NCBI GenBank assembly: GCA_018711005.1
Contig: DVIT01000027.1
Span: 89,632 to 153,631 of the forward strand
Direction of reading: 5' to 3'
Source of the DNA: Candidatus Scybalocola faecigallinarum
GTDB lineage: Bacteria; Bacillota; Clostridia; Lachnospirales; Lachnospiraceae
Length of the DNA stretch: 64,000 bases
Within the stretch, counting starts at the first letter, position 1, and each line of letters starts with the position of its first letter. This document shows positions 49,830 through 58,111 of this stretch, piece after piece. The translations under genes and the position numbers were made by a program. A model generated the notes under the pieces. The model saw only the letters and a list, made by a program, of their open reading frames with translations. It did no database searches and was not told the DNA's origin.

Positions 49830-50721
49830 TGAAATACTGGCCCAAAAGGCCGGAGAAATGGAAGATGTAATAAAAAGATTTCTTCCCGATGCAAAAGGTT
49901 ACCAAAAGACTGTTCTGGAGGCTATGAATTATGCTGTTAATGCGGGAGGAAAGCGCCTGCGGCCCATGCTTATGGCAGAAACGGCCAGCCTGTTTGGCGG
50001 CGCCCGGTCTCAGCTTTTAGAGCCGTTTATGGCAGCTATCGAAATGATCCATACCTATTCCCTGATCCATGACGATCTTCCGGCACTGGATAATGATGAT
50101 TACCGCCGGGGACGGCTGACGACCCATAAGGTTTACGGGGAGGCCATGGCCATCCTTGCCGGCGACGGGCTTTTAAATTACGCTTATGAGACCGCTTCCC
50201 GGGCATTAATGGCAGCAGAAGGCAGCGAGCTTAAAAAGGTTGCCACAGCCATGGCTATCCTTTCTCAAAAGCCGGGAATTTACGGAATGATCGGCGGTCA
50301 GGTGGTAGATGTTGAGGAAAGCGGACGGCCTTTGACAAGGGATGTTTTGAATTTTATTTATACCAACAAGACAAGCGCTTTGATCGAATGTGCCATGATG
50401 ATCGGCGCTGTCCTGGCCGGAGCAGATAATGACCAGGTTCAGTGTGTGGAAAGTGCGGCAGATGCTATCGGTATTGCCTTCCAGATCCAGGATGATATTT
50501 TGGATGTGGAAGGAAGTCAGGAGGATCTGGGCAAGCCGGTGGGCAGTGATGCCAAAAATGAGAAAACCACGTATGTGACTCTGGAGGGAATGGACAAGGC
50601 CAAAAATCAGGTGCGCCAGCTTTCACTGGATGCACTTAAGATGCTTGAGACTGTAGGCTTATCTGAGAAAAATCCGTTTCTTAAAGATCTGGTCGTGTGG
50701 CTGATCCACAGAAAAAAATAA
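49819..50721 (+). CDS. ispA: Farnesyl/geranyl diphosphate synthase (short-chain polyprenyl synthetase)
   Basis: 300 residues. First aspartate-rich motif DDLPALDNDDYRRG and second motif FQIQDDILD are intact; GGKRLRPML binds diphosphate. Short-chain trans-prenyltransferases of this form condense IPP with DMAPP/GPP to farnesyl diphosphate, feeding undecaprenyl and quinone synthesis. The ATG at 49819 is chosen over 49810 because GAGG is better spaced. Product length cannot be fixed by eye. It overlaps xseB and precedes dxs, which supplies the same pathway. Confidence 0.94.
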   Translation: MTFDEILAQKAGEMEDVIKRFLPDAKGYQKTVLEAMNYAVNAGGKRLRPMLMAETASLFGGARSQLLEPFMAAIEMIHTYSLIHDDLPALDNDDYRRGRLTTHKVYGEAMAILAGDGLLNYAYETASRALMAAEGSELKKVATAMAILSQKPGIYGMIGGQVVDVEESGRPLTRDVLNFIYTNKTSALIECAMMIGAVLAGADNDQVQCVESAADAIGIAFQIQDDILDVEGSQEDLGKPVGSDAKNEKTTYVTLEGMDKAKNQVRQLSLDALKMLETVGLSEKNPFLKDLVVWLIHRKK

Positions 50722-50763
50722 AAATCGGCATATAAAGCCGATGAGAGAAACAGGTGTATGAAT

Positions 50764-52653
50764 ATGGCAAAGATTTTAGATAGTATCCGTCAGCCTAATG
50801 ATATAAAAAATGTTCCGCCTTCTCAGTATGAGGAGCTGGCCCAGGAGATCCGGGAGTTTTTGCTTGACAGCATCAGCAAAACCGGCGGCCATCTGGCATC
50901 CAATCTGGGGGTGGTAGAGCTGACGATGGCTCTGCATTTGTGCCTGGATCTTCCGAAGGATAAGATTGTATGGGACGTAGGACACCAGTCTTATGTCCAT
51001 AAGATCCTGACCGGGCGTAAAGATGCTTTTGGCGGGCTGCGTACATTTGGAGGGATCAGCGGTTTCCCAAAAGTAAAGGAAAGCGATTGTGATGCTTTTG
51101 ATACGGGACACAGCTCCACATCCATTTCCGCGGCATTAGGCTATGCCAGAGGGCGTGATCTTCTTGGCGAGGATTATACCGTGGCGGCAGTCATCGGAGA
51201 CGGGGCTCTGACCGGCGGTATGGCCTATGAGGCATTAAATAATGCGGCCCGTATGGATAAAAATTTTATTATTATCCTGAATGATAATAAAATGTCCATT
51301 TCAGAAAATGTGGGCGGCGTTTCCAAATACTTAAATGACATCCGTATGAATGAGTCTTATATTGACTTTAAGGAGGATGTGGAGGCTGCATTAAGACGTA
51401 TTCCAAGGATCGGCAGCAGCGTGGCAAAAAGCGTGAAGCGTTCTAAGGATTCATTAAAGCAGTTTTTAATGCCCGGCGGTTTTTTTGAGGATCTGGGCAT
51501 TGACTATATGGGGCCTGTGGACGGACATGATATCGGACAGCTGATCCGGGTGATCCAGGCAGCAAAGCGCAAGCGCCAGACGGTTCTCGTCCATGTGATC
51601 ACCAAAAAAGGGAAAGGCTATGAGCCGGCAGAGGAAGATCCGTCGGCTTATCATGGCGTGGATAAATTTGATATAGAAACCGGGCTTCCGGTAAAGAAAA
51701 GCAGCGCCATGTCTTATACTCAGGTTTTTTCACGGACCATGCTGCGGCTGGCAGCTAAAAACGAAAAGATTGTAGGCGTATGTGCGGCCATGCCCTACGG
51801 GACCGGACTGTATAAGTTCAGCAAAAAGTATCCAAAACGGTTTTTTGATGTGGGCATTGCAGAAGAACATGCCGTCACCTTTGCCGCAGGTCTTGCTGCA
51901 GCCGGGTTAAAGCCATTTGTGGCGATCTATTCGTCATTTTTGCAGCGCGCCTATGACCAGATCATCCATGATGTCTGCCTGCCAAGATACCCGGTTGTCT
52001 TTTGCATTGACCGGGCCGGTATTGTAGGGGCGGACGGGGAGACCCATCAGGGGATCTTTGACCTTTCCTTTTTATCTTCCATACCGGGGATGAGCATTTT
52101 TGCACCTAAAAATAAATATGAGTTTTTTGATATACTAAAGTTTGCCGTGGAGTTTGATGGTCCCCTGGCCATCCGCTATCCGAGAGGCGAGGCATTTTCC
52201 GGCCTTAAAAACTTCCGCAGCCCTATAAAGTATGGGAAAAGCGAGGTTTTATATTCCGGCAGCCGGGTCGCTGTGCTGGCTGTGGGAAGTATGGTTGAAA
52301 CGGCTGAAAGTGTGCGCACGCTCCTGGAAGCATCAGGCATTTCACCCACCGTGGTCAATGTGCGGTTTGTAAAGCCTATGGATACAGAGATGATCTGCGC
52401 TATGGCTTCGACCCATGAGCTGGTGGTGACTCTGGAGGAAAATGTGCTGCGGGGCGGCTTCGGGGAAGGGGTTGAAGCATTGCTTGGCCAGATTTCCTGT
52501 AATGAGCCGGACCTTTCTGTGGCACGGGTGCTGACTGTAGGCATACCAAACGTTTATGTAGAGCACGGAAATGTAGACCTGCTTAAGGAAACTATAGGAC
52601 TGGACAGCGTCACTATTGCAGACAGGATTATGAAGGAATTGGAAAAACTATGA
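50764..52653 (+). CDS. dxs: 1-deoxy-D-xylulose-5-phosphate synthase
   Basis: 629 residues. First enzyme of the MEP isoprenoid route: joins pyruvate and glyceraldehyde 3-phosphate using thiamine diphosphate. TPP motif GDGALTGGMAYEALNNA ... NDNKMSISENVG, histidine-bearing GHQSYVHKILTGR and HSSTSISAALG, and the transketolase-like C-terminal half with FDVGIAEEHAVTFAAGLA and DRAGIVGADGETHQG. ATG at 50764 is preferred to 50758 for distance from GGTG. Its stop overlaps tlyA by four bases. Confidence 0.97.
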   Translation: MAKILDSIRQPNDIKNVPPSQYEELAQEIREFLLDSISKTGGHLASNLGVVELTMALHLCLDLPKDKIVWDVGHQSYVHKILTGRKDAFGGLRTFGGISGFPKVKESDCDAFDTGHSSTSISAALGYARGRDLLGEDYTVAAVIGDGALTGGMAYEALNNAARMDKNFIIILNDNKMSISENVGGVSKYLNDIRMNESYIDFKEDVEAALRRIPRIGSSVAKSVKRSKDSLKQFLMPGGFFEDLGIDYMGPVDGHDIGQLIRVIQAAKRKRQTVLVHVITKKGKGYEPAEEDPSAYHGVDKFDIETGLPVKKSSAMSYTQVFSRTMLRLAAKNEKIVGVCAAMPYGTGLYKFSKKYPKRFFDVGIAEEHAVTFAAGLAAAGLKPFVAIYSSFLQRAYDQIIHDVCLPRYPVVFCIDRAGIVGADGETHQGIFDLSFLSSIPGMSIFAPKNKYEFFDILKFAVEFDGPLAIRYPRGEAFSGLKNFRSPIKYGKSEVLYSGSRVAVLAVGSMVETAESVRTLLEASGISPTVVNVRFVKPMDTEMICAMASTHELVVTLEENVLRGGFGEGVEALLGQISCNEPDLSVARVLTVGIPNVYVEHGNVDLLKETIGLDSVTIADRIMKELEKL

Positions 52654-53465
52654 AAGAACGTTTAGATGTACTTTTAGTAAAACAGGGACTTGCCCCTTCC
52701 AGAGAGAAGGCCAAGGCGCTGATCATGGCGGGAAATGTGTTTGTTAATGACAACAGGGAGGATAAGGCCGGAGCGGTCTTTGACCCTGAAACCGCCAGGA
52801 TCCACGTAAAAGGGCCGGCCTTAAAGTATGTAAGCCGGGGCGGCCTGAAGCTGGAAAAGGCCATGGCTGTATTTGGCGTGGATGTGGACGGAAAGGTCTG
52901 CATGGACATTGGGGCATCAACCGGCGGATTTACCGACTGTATGCTGCAAAACGGAGCCAAAAAGGTCTTTGCCGTAGATGTAGGCTATGGCCAGCTGGCG
53001 TGGAAGCTGCGTCAGGATGAGCGGGTTGTTTGTATGGAAAAAACAAATATCCGCTATGTAACGCCCCAGGATATTGGGGAAGCGCTGGACTTTGCCTCAG
53101 TGGACGTTTCCTTTATTTCTCTGACCAAGGTTCTTCCAGTGGCACTGACATTGCTTAAGCCCGGAGGACGTATGGTCTGCCTGATCAAGCCCCAGTTTGA
53201 GGCCGGCCGGGAAAAGGTAGGCAAAAAAGGCGTGGTGCGTGATCCTAAGGTTCATGAGGAGGTCATTGAAAAGATCGTTGCCCATGTGGCTGAAATCGGT
53301 TTTTTTGTGCTGAACCTGGATTTTTCACCGGTCAAGGGGCCGGAAGGAAATATTGAATATTTGCTTTATATTGAAAAAGCATCAGAGGAAAGCAGGGGCA
53401 CAGACCCGGGGACTGTGGATGTGGCAGCTGTTGTTAAAAATGCTCATGATGAACTGGACAAATAA
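52650..53465 (+). CDS. TlyA family rRNA methyltransferase/hemolysin-like protein
   Basis: 271 residues. An S4 RNA-binding domain at the N-terminus (ERLDVLLVKQGLAPSREKAKALIMAGNVFVN) and an FtsJ-like methyltransferase domain with MDIGASTGGFTDCMLQNGA, VDVGYGQLAWKLR and VCLIKPQFEAGREKVGKKGVV. Mycobacterial TlyA 2'-O-methylates rRNA, giving capreomycin sensitivity; members without that activity also exist. Position between dxs and nadK is conserved in Firmicutes. It starts within the dxs stop (ATGA). Confidence 0.94.
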   Translation: MKERLDVLLVKQGLAPSREKAKALIMAGNVFVNDNREDKAGAVFDPETARIHVKGPALKYVSRGGLKLEKAMAVFGVDVDGKVCMDIGASTGGFTDCMLQNGAKKVFAVDVGYGQLAWKLRQDERVVCMEKTNIRYVTPQDIGEALDFASVDVSFISLTKVLPVALTLLKPGGRMVCLIKPQFEAGREKVGKKGVVRDPKVHEEVIEKIVAHVAEIGFFVLNLDFSPVKGPEGNIEYLLYIEKASEESRGTDPGTVDVAAVVKNAHDELDK

Positions 53466-53467
53466 AA

Positions 53468-54280
53468 ATGGATAATTTTTATATTATAACAAATCAGGAA
53501 AAAGACAGTGATTATGGAACAACAAGGAAAATACAGCAATATCTGAACAGGCGGGGCAGGCGCTGCCTGACGCCCTTTGACGGCCCTTTGCCTAAGGACA
53601 CCCAGTGCCTGATCGTCCTTGGGGGCGACGGGACGCTGATCCATGCGGCGCTGGACTTTGTGGAATATAATATTCCCATTTTAGGGATCAATCTTGGGAC
53701 TCTTGGCTTTTTAACGGCTCTTGAAAAGGATGAGATGTGGGAAGGCCTGGACCGGCTTATGGCGGATGATTACCGGGTCGAGCACCGGATGATGCTTGTG
53801 GGCACAGTCTATAAGGGGGGCGTAAAGGTCAAAGAGGAACTGGCATTAAATGATATTATTGTGACCCGTTCCGGTTTTTCCCGGCTGGTAGAGACAAAGG
53901 TGTATATTAACGGGGAAATGGTGGATACCTATGCCGGAGACGGTGTGATCGCTTCAACGCCTACAGGTTCTACAGGGTACAATTTGTCCGCAGGCGGCCC
54001 GGTTATGCTGCCGGAGTCTGAGCTTATGGTCGTAACCCCCATTTGCCCCCATTCCCTGACTGCACGGAGTATTGTTGTGTCGCCGGATGACGAGATCTGT
54101 ATTGAGGTGGGCCATCGCCGTAAGACTCAGCAGGAGGAAGCTTTGGTCACTTATGACGGCCAGACGGTGGTGGAGCTTGAATCCGGGGATTCTATACGGA
54201 TCCGCCGGGCGGCTCAGCAGATCCACCTTTTAAAGGTCACATCCCGGACGTTTTATGAAATTTTAAGAACAAAAATGTAA
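53468..54280 (+). CDS. nadK: NAD kinase
   Basis: 270 residues. GGDGT at residues 52-56, GTLGFLTA and NDIIVTRSGFSRLVETKVYINGE, then YAGDGVIASTPTGSTGYNLSAGGPVM, which contains the second conserved loop. It phosphorylates NAD+ to NADP+ with ATP or polyphosphate. It starts two bases after the tlyA stop. In many Firmicutes argR and recN follow directly; here a hairpin and an unrelated dehydrogenase gene intervene. Confidence 0.96.
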   Translation: MDNFYIITNQEKDSDYGTTRKIQQYLNRRGRRCLTPFDGPLPKDTQCLIVLGGDGTLIHAALDFVEYNIPILGINLGTLGFLTALEKDEMWEGLDRLMADDYRVEHRMMLVGTVYKGGVKVKEELALNDIIVTRSGFSRLVETKVYINGEMVDTYAGDGVIASTPTGSTGYNLSAGGPVMLPESELMVVTPICPHSLTARSIVVSPDDEICIEVGHRRKTQQEEALVTYDGQTVVELESGDSIRIRRAAQQIHLLKVTSRTFYEILRTKM

Positions 54281-54281
54281 A

Positions 54282-54328
54282 CAGAACAGGGGCTGCTGCA
54301 CACAAAAAATGCGGCAGCCCCTGTTCTG
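54282..54328. terminator. Strong hairpin after nadK
   Basis: Stem of about 19 bp with one internal mismatch (54282-54300 and 54310-54328; CAGAACAGGGGCTGC and complement) closing on an A-rich loop. No T run follows, so it is terminator-like but unusual; it ends the long nusB-nadK run. Confidence 0.65.
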
Positions 54329-54447
54329 TCATGGAAGGTTTTTCCGGGGCGCCAGAGTGTTGTGGCGGCAAGTTTTTTCAAAGTCTGACTTTAATTGCGT
54401 TTAATATGACAAAAATTGCCCACTTGGGCCTTTTGAAAGATGAGTCA

Positions 54448-54476
54448 TTGATTTTTTTCAGGGAATACAATAGAAT
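54448..54476 (+). promoter_or_regulatory. Promoter of the Gfo/Idh/MocA gene
   Basis: TTGATT (54448-54453), 17 bases, TAGAAT (54471-54476), about 40 bases before the start codon. Confidence 0.7.
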
Positions 54477-54515
54477 ATGAATAGTTGTTAGACATACTAA
54501 AAGGAGTTGAGGATC

Positions 54516-55640
54516 ATGAATGATATATTGAACATTGGAATTGTAGGCTGCGGAGGTATGGGCGGCGGACATGCTATTGCCATTGCAAGCGGCACAGGAA
54601 ATGCGGTATGGAATGCAGATGATCCGGAAGGCACTGCATTTAAAGGCGAACACAATACGGATATTTCAAAAAAGATGGCATTAGCCGGAGTTTATGATAT
54701 TGATCCTGAGCGCCAGGCATGGGCCAGCCAGCGGGGCTATTATAATTATGACAGCTATGAGGCGATGCTGGCAGATGAAAAGGTGGATGCCGTTCTTATT
54801 GCAACGCCCAATCATCTCCACAAGGATATGGCCATCGCAGCTATGCGCGCGGGCAAGCATGTGCTGTGCGAAAAGCCGGTGATGATTACCAGCAGCGACC
54901 TGGAGGACGTTCTTAAAGTTTCCCGCGAGACAGGAAAAGTATTTTATCCCCGTCAGAACCGGGAATGGGATGAAGATTTCAGGATCATTAAGAAAATTTA
55001 TGACGAAAAGCTTCTGGGTGAAACATTTAATGTAGAGTGCCGCATTATGGGTTCCAGAGGAATCCCGGGCGACTGGAGAGGCGTAAAAGCTTACGGCGGC
55101 GGTATGATGCTTGACTGGGGCGTACATATTATTGACCGCCTTCTGGTCATGGTACCGGAAAAGATCAAGAAGATCTTCTGTTCCTGCACCCACATTACCA
55201 ATAAAGAATGTGACGACGGATTTAAGATGCATCTCACCTTTGAAAGCGGTATGACCGCAGTTTTGGAAGTTGGCACCTGCCATTTTATCAACCTGCCTTT
55301 ATGGACCATTTACGGCACCTACGGCAGTGCGGAAATCAAGGACTGGACCTGCCAGGGCCGCATGATGCGCCTTAAAAGCTGGGAGGATAAAGATACATCC
55401 CCGATCCTTGCCGGCGCCGGTCTGACAAAGACCATGGCTCCCCGTCAGGGAAATTCTGTGGAAGAACTTCCACTGCCTTCTGTGGATTTTGACAGAAATG
55501 AGCTGTATTCCAATTTTGTAGACGCATGCCAGGGCAAGGCAGAGCCTGTGATCACAGGGAAACATGCCCTTAGAGTGCTCCGGGTGATGGAAGCGGCGTT
55601 TGAGTCAGACGAAAAAGGTATTGTTGTAGATTTTGAATAA
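54516..55640 (+). CDS. Gfo/Idh/MocA family oxidoreductase
   Basis: 374 residues. N-terminal Rossmann fold with NIGIVGCGGMGGGHAIAIA, then VDAVLIATPNHLHKDMAIAAMRAGKHVLCEKPV, which contains the conserved catalytic EKP lysine. The C-terminal substrate domain includes GGGMMLDWGVHIIDRLL (GGG..D.G.H.iD). These NAD(P)-dependent enzymes act on sugars, inositols or their derivatives. A loop of about 25 residues after the first strand (GNAVWNADDPEGTAFKGEHN) is longer than usual. ATG at 54516 with AAGGAG; own promoter. The neighbours are housekeeping genes, so they do not suggest a substrate. Confidence 0.92.
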   Translation: MNDILNIGIVGCGGMGGGHAIAIASGTGNAVWNADDPEGTAFKGEHNTDISKKMALAGVYDIDPERQAWASQRGYYNYDSYEAMLADEKVDAVLIATPNHLHKDMAIAAMRAGKHVLCEKPVMITSSDLEDVLKVSRETGKVFYPRQNREWDEDFRIIKKIYDEKLLGETFNVECRIMGSRGIPGDWRGVKAYGGGMMLDWGVHIIDRLLVMVPEKIKKIFCSCTHITNKECDDGFKMHLTFESGMTAVLEVGTCHFINLPLWTIYGTYGSAEIKDWTCQGRMMRLKSWEDKDTSPILAGAGLTKTMAPRQGNSVEELPLPSVDFDRNELYSNFVDACQGKAEPVITGKHALRVLRVMEAAFESDEKGIVVDFE

Positions 55641-55691
55641 ATTTACATTACTATCCGGCCATGGGGCCGGATCGGACGACGGATCAAACTG

Positions 55692-55768
55692 AGTGCATAA
55701 AAATCAGCGGCACGGGCGGCCATAACTGCCCGTGATCAGAAAAAGCTGATATTTATGCACTTTTTTTG
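55692..55768 (+). terminator. Two-tier hairpin terminator after the oxidoreductase gene
   Basis: Outer 17-bp stem with one mismatch (55692-55708 and 55745-55761, AGTGCATAAA...TTTATGCACT), inner 7-bp hairpin CACGGGC/GCCCGTG (55711-55717, 55728-55734) and a following run of seven T. The argR promoter begins 12 bases later. Confidence 0.8.
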
Positions 55769-55780
55769 TATTCTTATTAT

Positions 55781-55809
55781 TTGCTCTTTCGCCGTCAAGA
55801 TGATATACT
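55781..55809 (+). promoter_or_regulatory. Promoter of argR-recN
   Basis: TTGCTC (55781-55786), 17 bases, TATACT (55804-55809). I could not confirm an ARG box nearby. Confidence 0.7.
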
Positions 55810-55861
55810 ATATAAAGTGACGAAACAGAGTAAAGAATTTGAAGCGCAAAAAGGAGATTGT

Positions 55862-56329
55862 ATGAAGACAAAACGACATGCAAAAATTATTGAATTGATC
55901 AGTCAATATGAAATAGAAACCCAGGAAGAACTGGCTCAGAGACTTATTGAAGCCGGATTTAATGTGACCCAGGCCACCATTTCAAGAGATATACGGGAGC
56001 TGAAGCTGTCCAAAGTGGCCGGACATAACGGAAGGCAAAAGTATGTAGCCCTGGCAGGAACCGAAACGCCTAATGCGGATAAGTACACCCGCGTGCTGCA
56101 GGACGGATTTATTTCCCGGACTATGGCCACAAACCTTGTGGTGATTAAAACCGTGTCCGGTATGGCCATGGCGGTGGCAGTGGCTCTGGATGCCATGGAC
56201 ATTCCGGGCATGATGGGATGCATTGCCGGAGATGATACGATCTTTTGCGCCATCCACAGCGAAGCTGAGACGTTTAAGGTTATGGAGATCATTGATAAGG
56301 TTATTGCAAAAAAGCATTATAAGAATTGA
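55862..56329 (+). CDS. argR: Arginine repressor ArgR
   Basis: 155 residues; ATG at 55862 with AAAGGAG upstream (a longer frame from 55766 is not used). N-terminal winged helix with IETQEELAQRLIEAGFNVTQATISRDIRELKLSK; C-terminal hexamer domain that binds arginine with GMMGCIAGDDTIFCAI. It controls arginine synthesis and breakdown genes. In Firmicutes ArgR (AhrC) is often placed before recN, as here. The stop is nine bases before the recN ATG. Confidence 0.96.
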   Translation: MKTKRHAKIIELISQYEIETQEELAQRLIEAGFNVTQATISRDIRELKLSKVAGHNGRQKYVALAGTETPNADKYTRVLQDGFISRTMATNLVVIKTVSGMAMAVAVALDAMDIPGMMGCIAGDDTIFCAIHSEAETFKVMEIIDKVIAKKHYKN

Positions 56330-56337
56330 GGTGTAAA

Positions 56338-58026
56338 ATGCTTACCGGAATACATGTGAAAAACCTTGCCCTCATCGATGAGATTGAGGTGGATTTTTCT
56401 CAGCATTTAAACATATTAACAGGTGAGACCGGAGCCGGAAAGTCCATTGTCATCGGTTCAGTGAATGCGGCTCTTGGAAAAAAGATTTCCAAAGACATGA
56501 TCCGCAAAGGCGCCAGCGATGCTCTGGTGGAGCTTTTTTTTGATGTGAAAGATAGCAAGGTCCTGGAGTTTTTGGATCAGATTCAGGTGCCTTACGAGGA
56601 CGGCCAGATCATTGTGTCTCGCCGGATCACCCCGTCCCGCAGCGTCAGCCGCATTAACGGGGAGATCGTTTCTGCCCAGACCATTAAGACGCTTGGGGAA
56701 ATGCTGGTGGATATTCATGGCCAGCATGAACACCAGTCCCTTTTACATAAGCATCACCATTTGGAAATCCTGGACTTTTTCTCTAAAAAGGTGTTAAAAG
56801 ATAAAAAGGAACGTCTGGCCCGGGCCTATGACACCTATACGGCTCTGAAAAAGGAGCTGGAGCAGGCCGTGGTGGACGAGGACCAGAGACGGCGGGATAT
56901 TGCCTTCCTTGAATTTGAGATCGACGAGATCCAGTCTGCCCACCTGGCAGAGGGGGAGGACGAGGAGCTGGCTGCCCTGTACCGGAAAATGAGCAACAGC
57001 CGCCAGATCATGGAAGGGGTTTCTGCGGCGTATCATCTGACCGGATATGACAGCGGCGCCGGGGACGCCACCGGAAGGGCGCTGCGGGAGCTGTCTGCGG
57101 TGGCTGATTATGACGAGGGCCTTTCGGATTTTTGCCGCCAGCTGGAAGATATTGATAATCTGATCAATGATTTTAACCGGGAATTGTCCGGCTATATGTC
57201 CGGTCTGACCTTTGACCAGGACCAGTTCCAGGAGGTGGAGCAGCGCCTGGATCTCATCAACAATCTGAAGGCCAAGTACGGGGATTCCATTGCCCGCATA
57301 CTGAAATATAAAGATGAAAATTGTGAAAAGCTGGATAAGCTGAAAAATTATGATGTTTATCTGGATGACTTAAAAAAGAGAAAGTCCAAGGCCCTGGAGG
57401 AGCTGAAAGAAATTTCAGAACAGGTGTCACGGATCCGTCAGGACCAGGGCAGGATCCTGGCCGATGAGATCACCAATGCGCTGAAGGATCTGAACTTCCT
57501 GGATGTGCGTTTCGGATGGCAGTTTGAAACGCTGCCGGATTATACACGCAACGGGATTGATGATGCCCAGTTTATTATTTCCACAAATCCGGGAGAAGAT
57601 ATGAAGCCTCTGACTCAGGTTGCCTCCGGCGGCGAGCTGTCCAGGATCATGCTGGCCATTAAGTCGGTGCTGGCGGATGTGGATTCCATTGAAACACTGA
57701 TCTTTGATGAGATCGATACAGGAATTTCCGGGCGGACGGCCCAGAAGGTTTCTGAAAAGCTGGCAGTTATTGCCAAAAAGCACCAGGTGCTGTGCATTAC
57801 CCATCTGCCTCAGATCGCGGCCATGGCCGACAATCATTACCGCATTGAAAAAGAGCCTAAGGGTGCGCTGACAACAACCCATATTACACCGCTGGATCAT
57901 GAGATGATGGTGGAGGAGATCGCCCGGCTTTTAGGGGGCGTGGAAATTACAGATACGGTTCTGGAAAATGCCAGAGAGATGAAAGCCCTGGCAGATACAA
58001 TGAAAAAAAGCCATTCCCGGTCATAA
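56338..58026 (+). CDS. recN: DNA repair protein RecN
   Basis: 562 residues, SMC-like ATPase that gathers DNA ends during double-strand break repair. Walker A GETGAGKS at residues 29-36, long coiled-coil arms with a short central hinge-like region, then the ABC signature LTQVASGGELSRIMLA and Walker B LIFDEIDTGISGRTA. The GAGGTG site favours the ATG at 56338. The 3' end carries a 20-bp near-tandem duplication running into the noncoding DNA. Confidence 0.97.
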   Translation: MLTGIHVKNLALIDEIEVDFSQHLNILTGETGAGKSIVIGSVNAALGKKISKDMIRKGASDALVELFFDVKDSKVLEFLDQIQVPYEDGQIIVSRRITPSRSVSRINGEIVSAQTIKTLGEMLVDIHGQHEHQSLLHKHHHLEILDFFSKKVLKDKKERLARAYDTYTALKKELEQAVVDEDQRRRDIAFLEFEIDEIQSAHLAEGEDEELAALYRKMSNSRQIMEGVSAAYHLTGYDSGAGDATGRALRELSAVADYDEGLSDFCRQLEDIDNLINDFNRELSGYMSGLTFDQDQFQEVEQRLDLINNLKAKYGDSIARILKYKDENCEKLDKLKNYDVYLDDLKKRKSKALEELKEISEQVSRIRQDQGRILADEITNALKDLNFLDVRFGWQFETLPDYTRNGIDDAQFIISTNPGEDMKPLTQVASGGELSRIMLAIKSVLADVDSIETLIFDEIDTGISGRTAQKVSEKLAVIAKKHQVLCITHLPQIAAMADNHYRIEKEPKGALTTTHITPLDHEMMVEEIARLLGGVEITDTVLENAREMKALADTMKKSHSRS

Positions 58027-58047
58027 AAAAACATTCACGGTCATAAA
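58012..58047 (+). repeat. 20-bp tandem near-duplication at the recN end
   Basis: CATTCCCGGTCATAAA (58012-58027) is repeated 20 bases later as CATTCACGGTCATAAA (58032-58047). The first copy contains the recN stop. It looks like slippage or a small local duplication. Confidence 0.75.
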
Positions 58048-58049
58048 CA

Positions 58050-58094
58050 GGATCCGCGGCGGCAGCCTGAAACAGCAGCCGCTGCGGATCCTTT
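58050..58094. terminator. Terminator between recN and spoIVB
   Basis: Stem GGATCCGC...GCGGATCC with additional imperfect GC-rich pairing inside, flanked by TTTG on the plus side. It serves the convergent ends of recN and spoIVB. Confidence 0.75.
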
Positions 58095-58111
58095 GTTATG
58101 GCCGGATTTTT

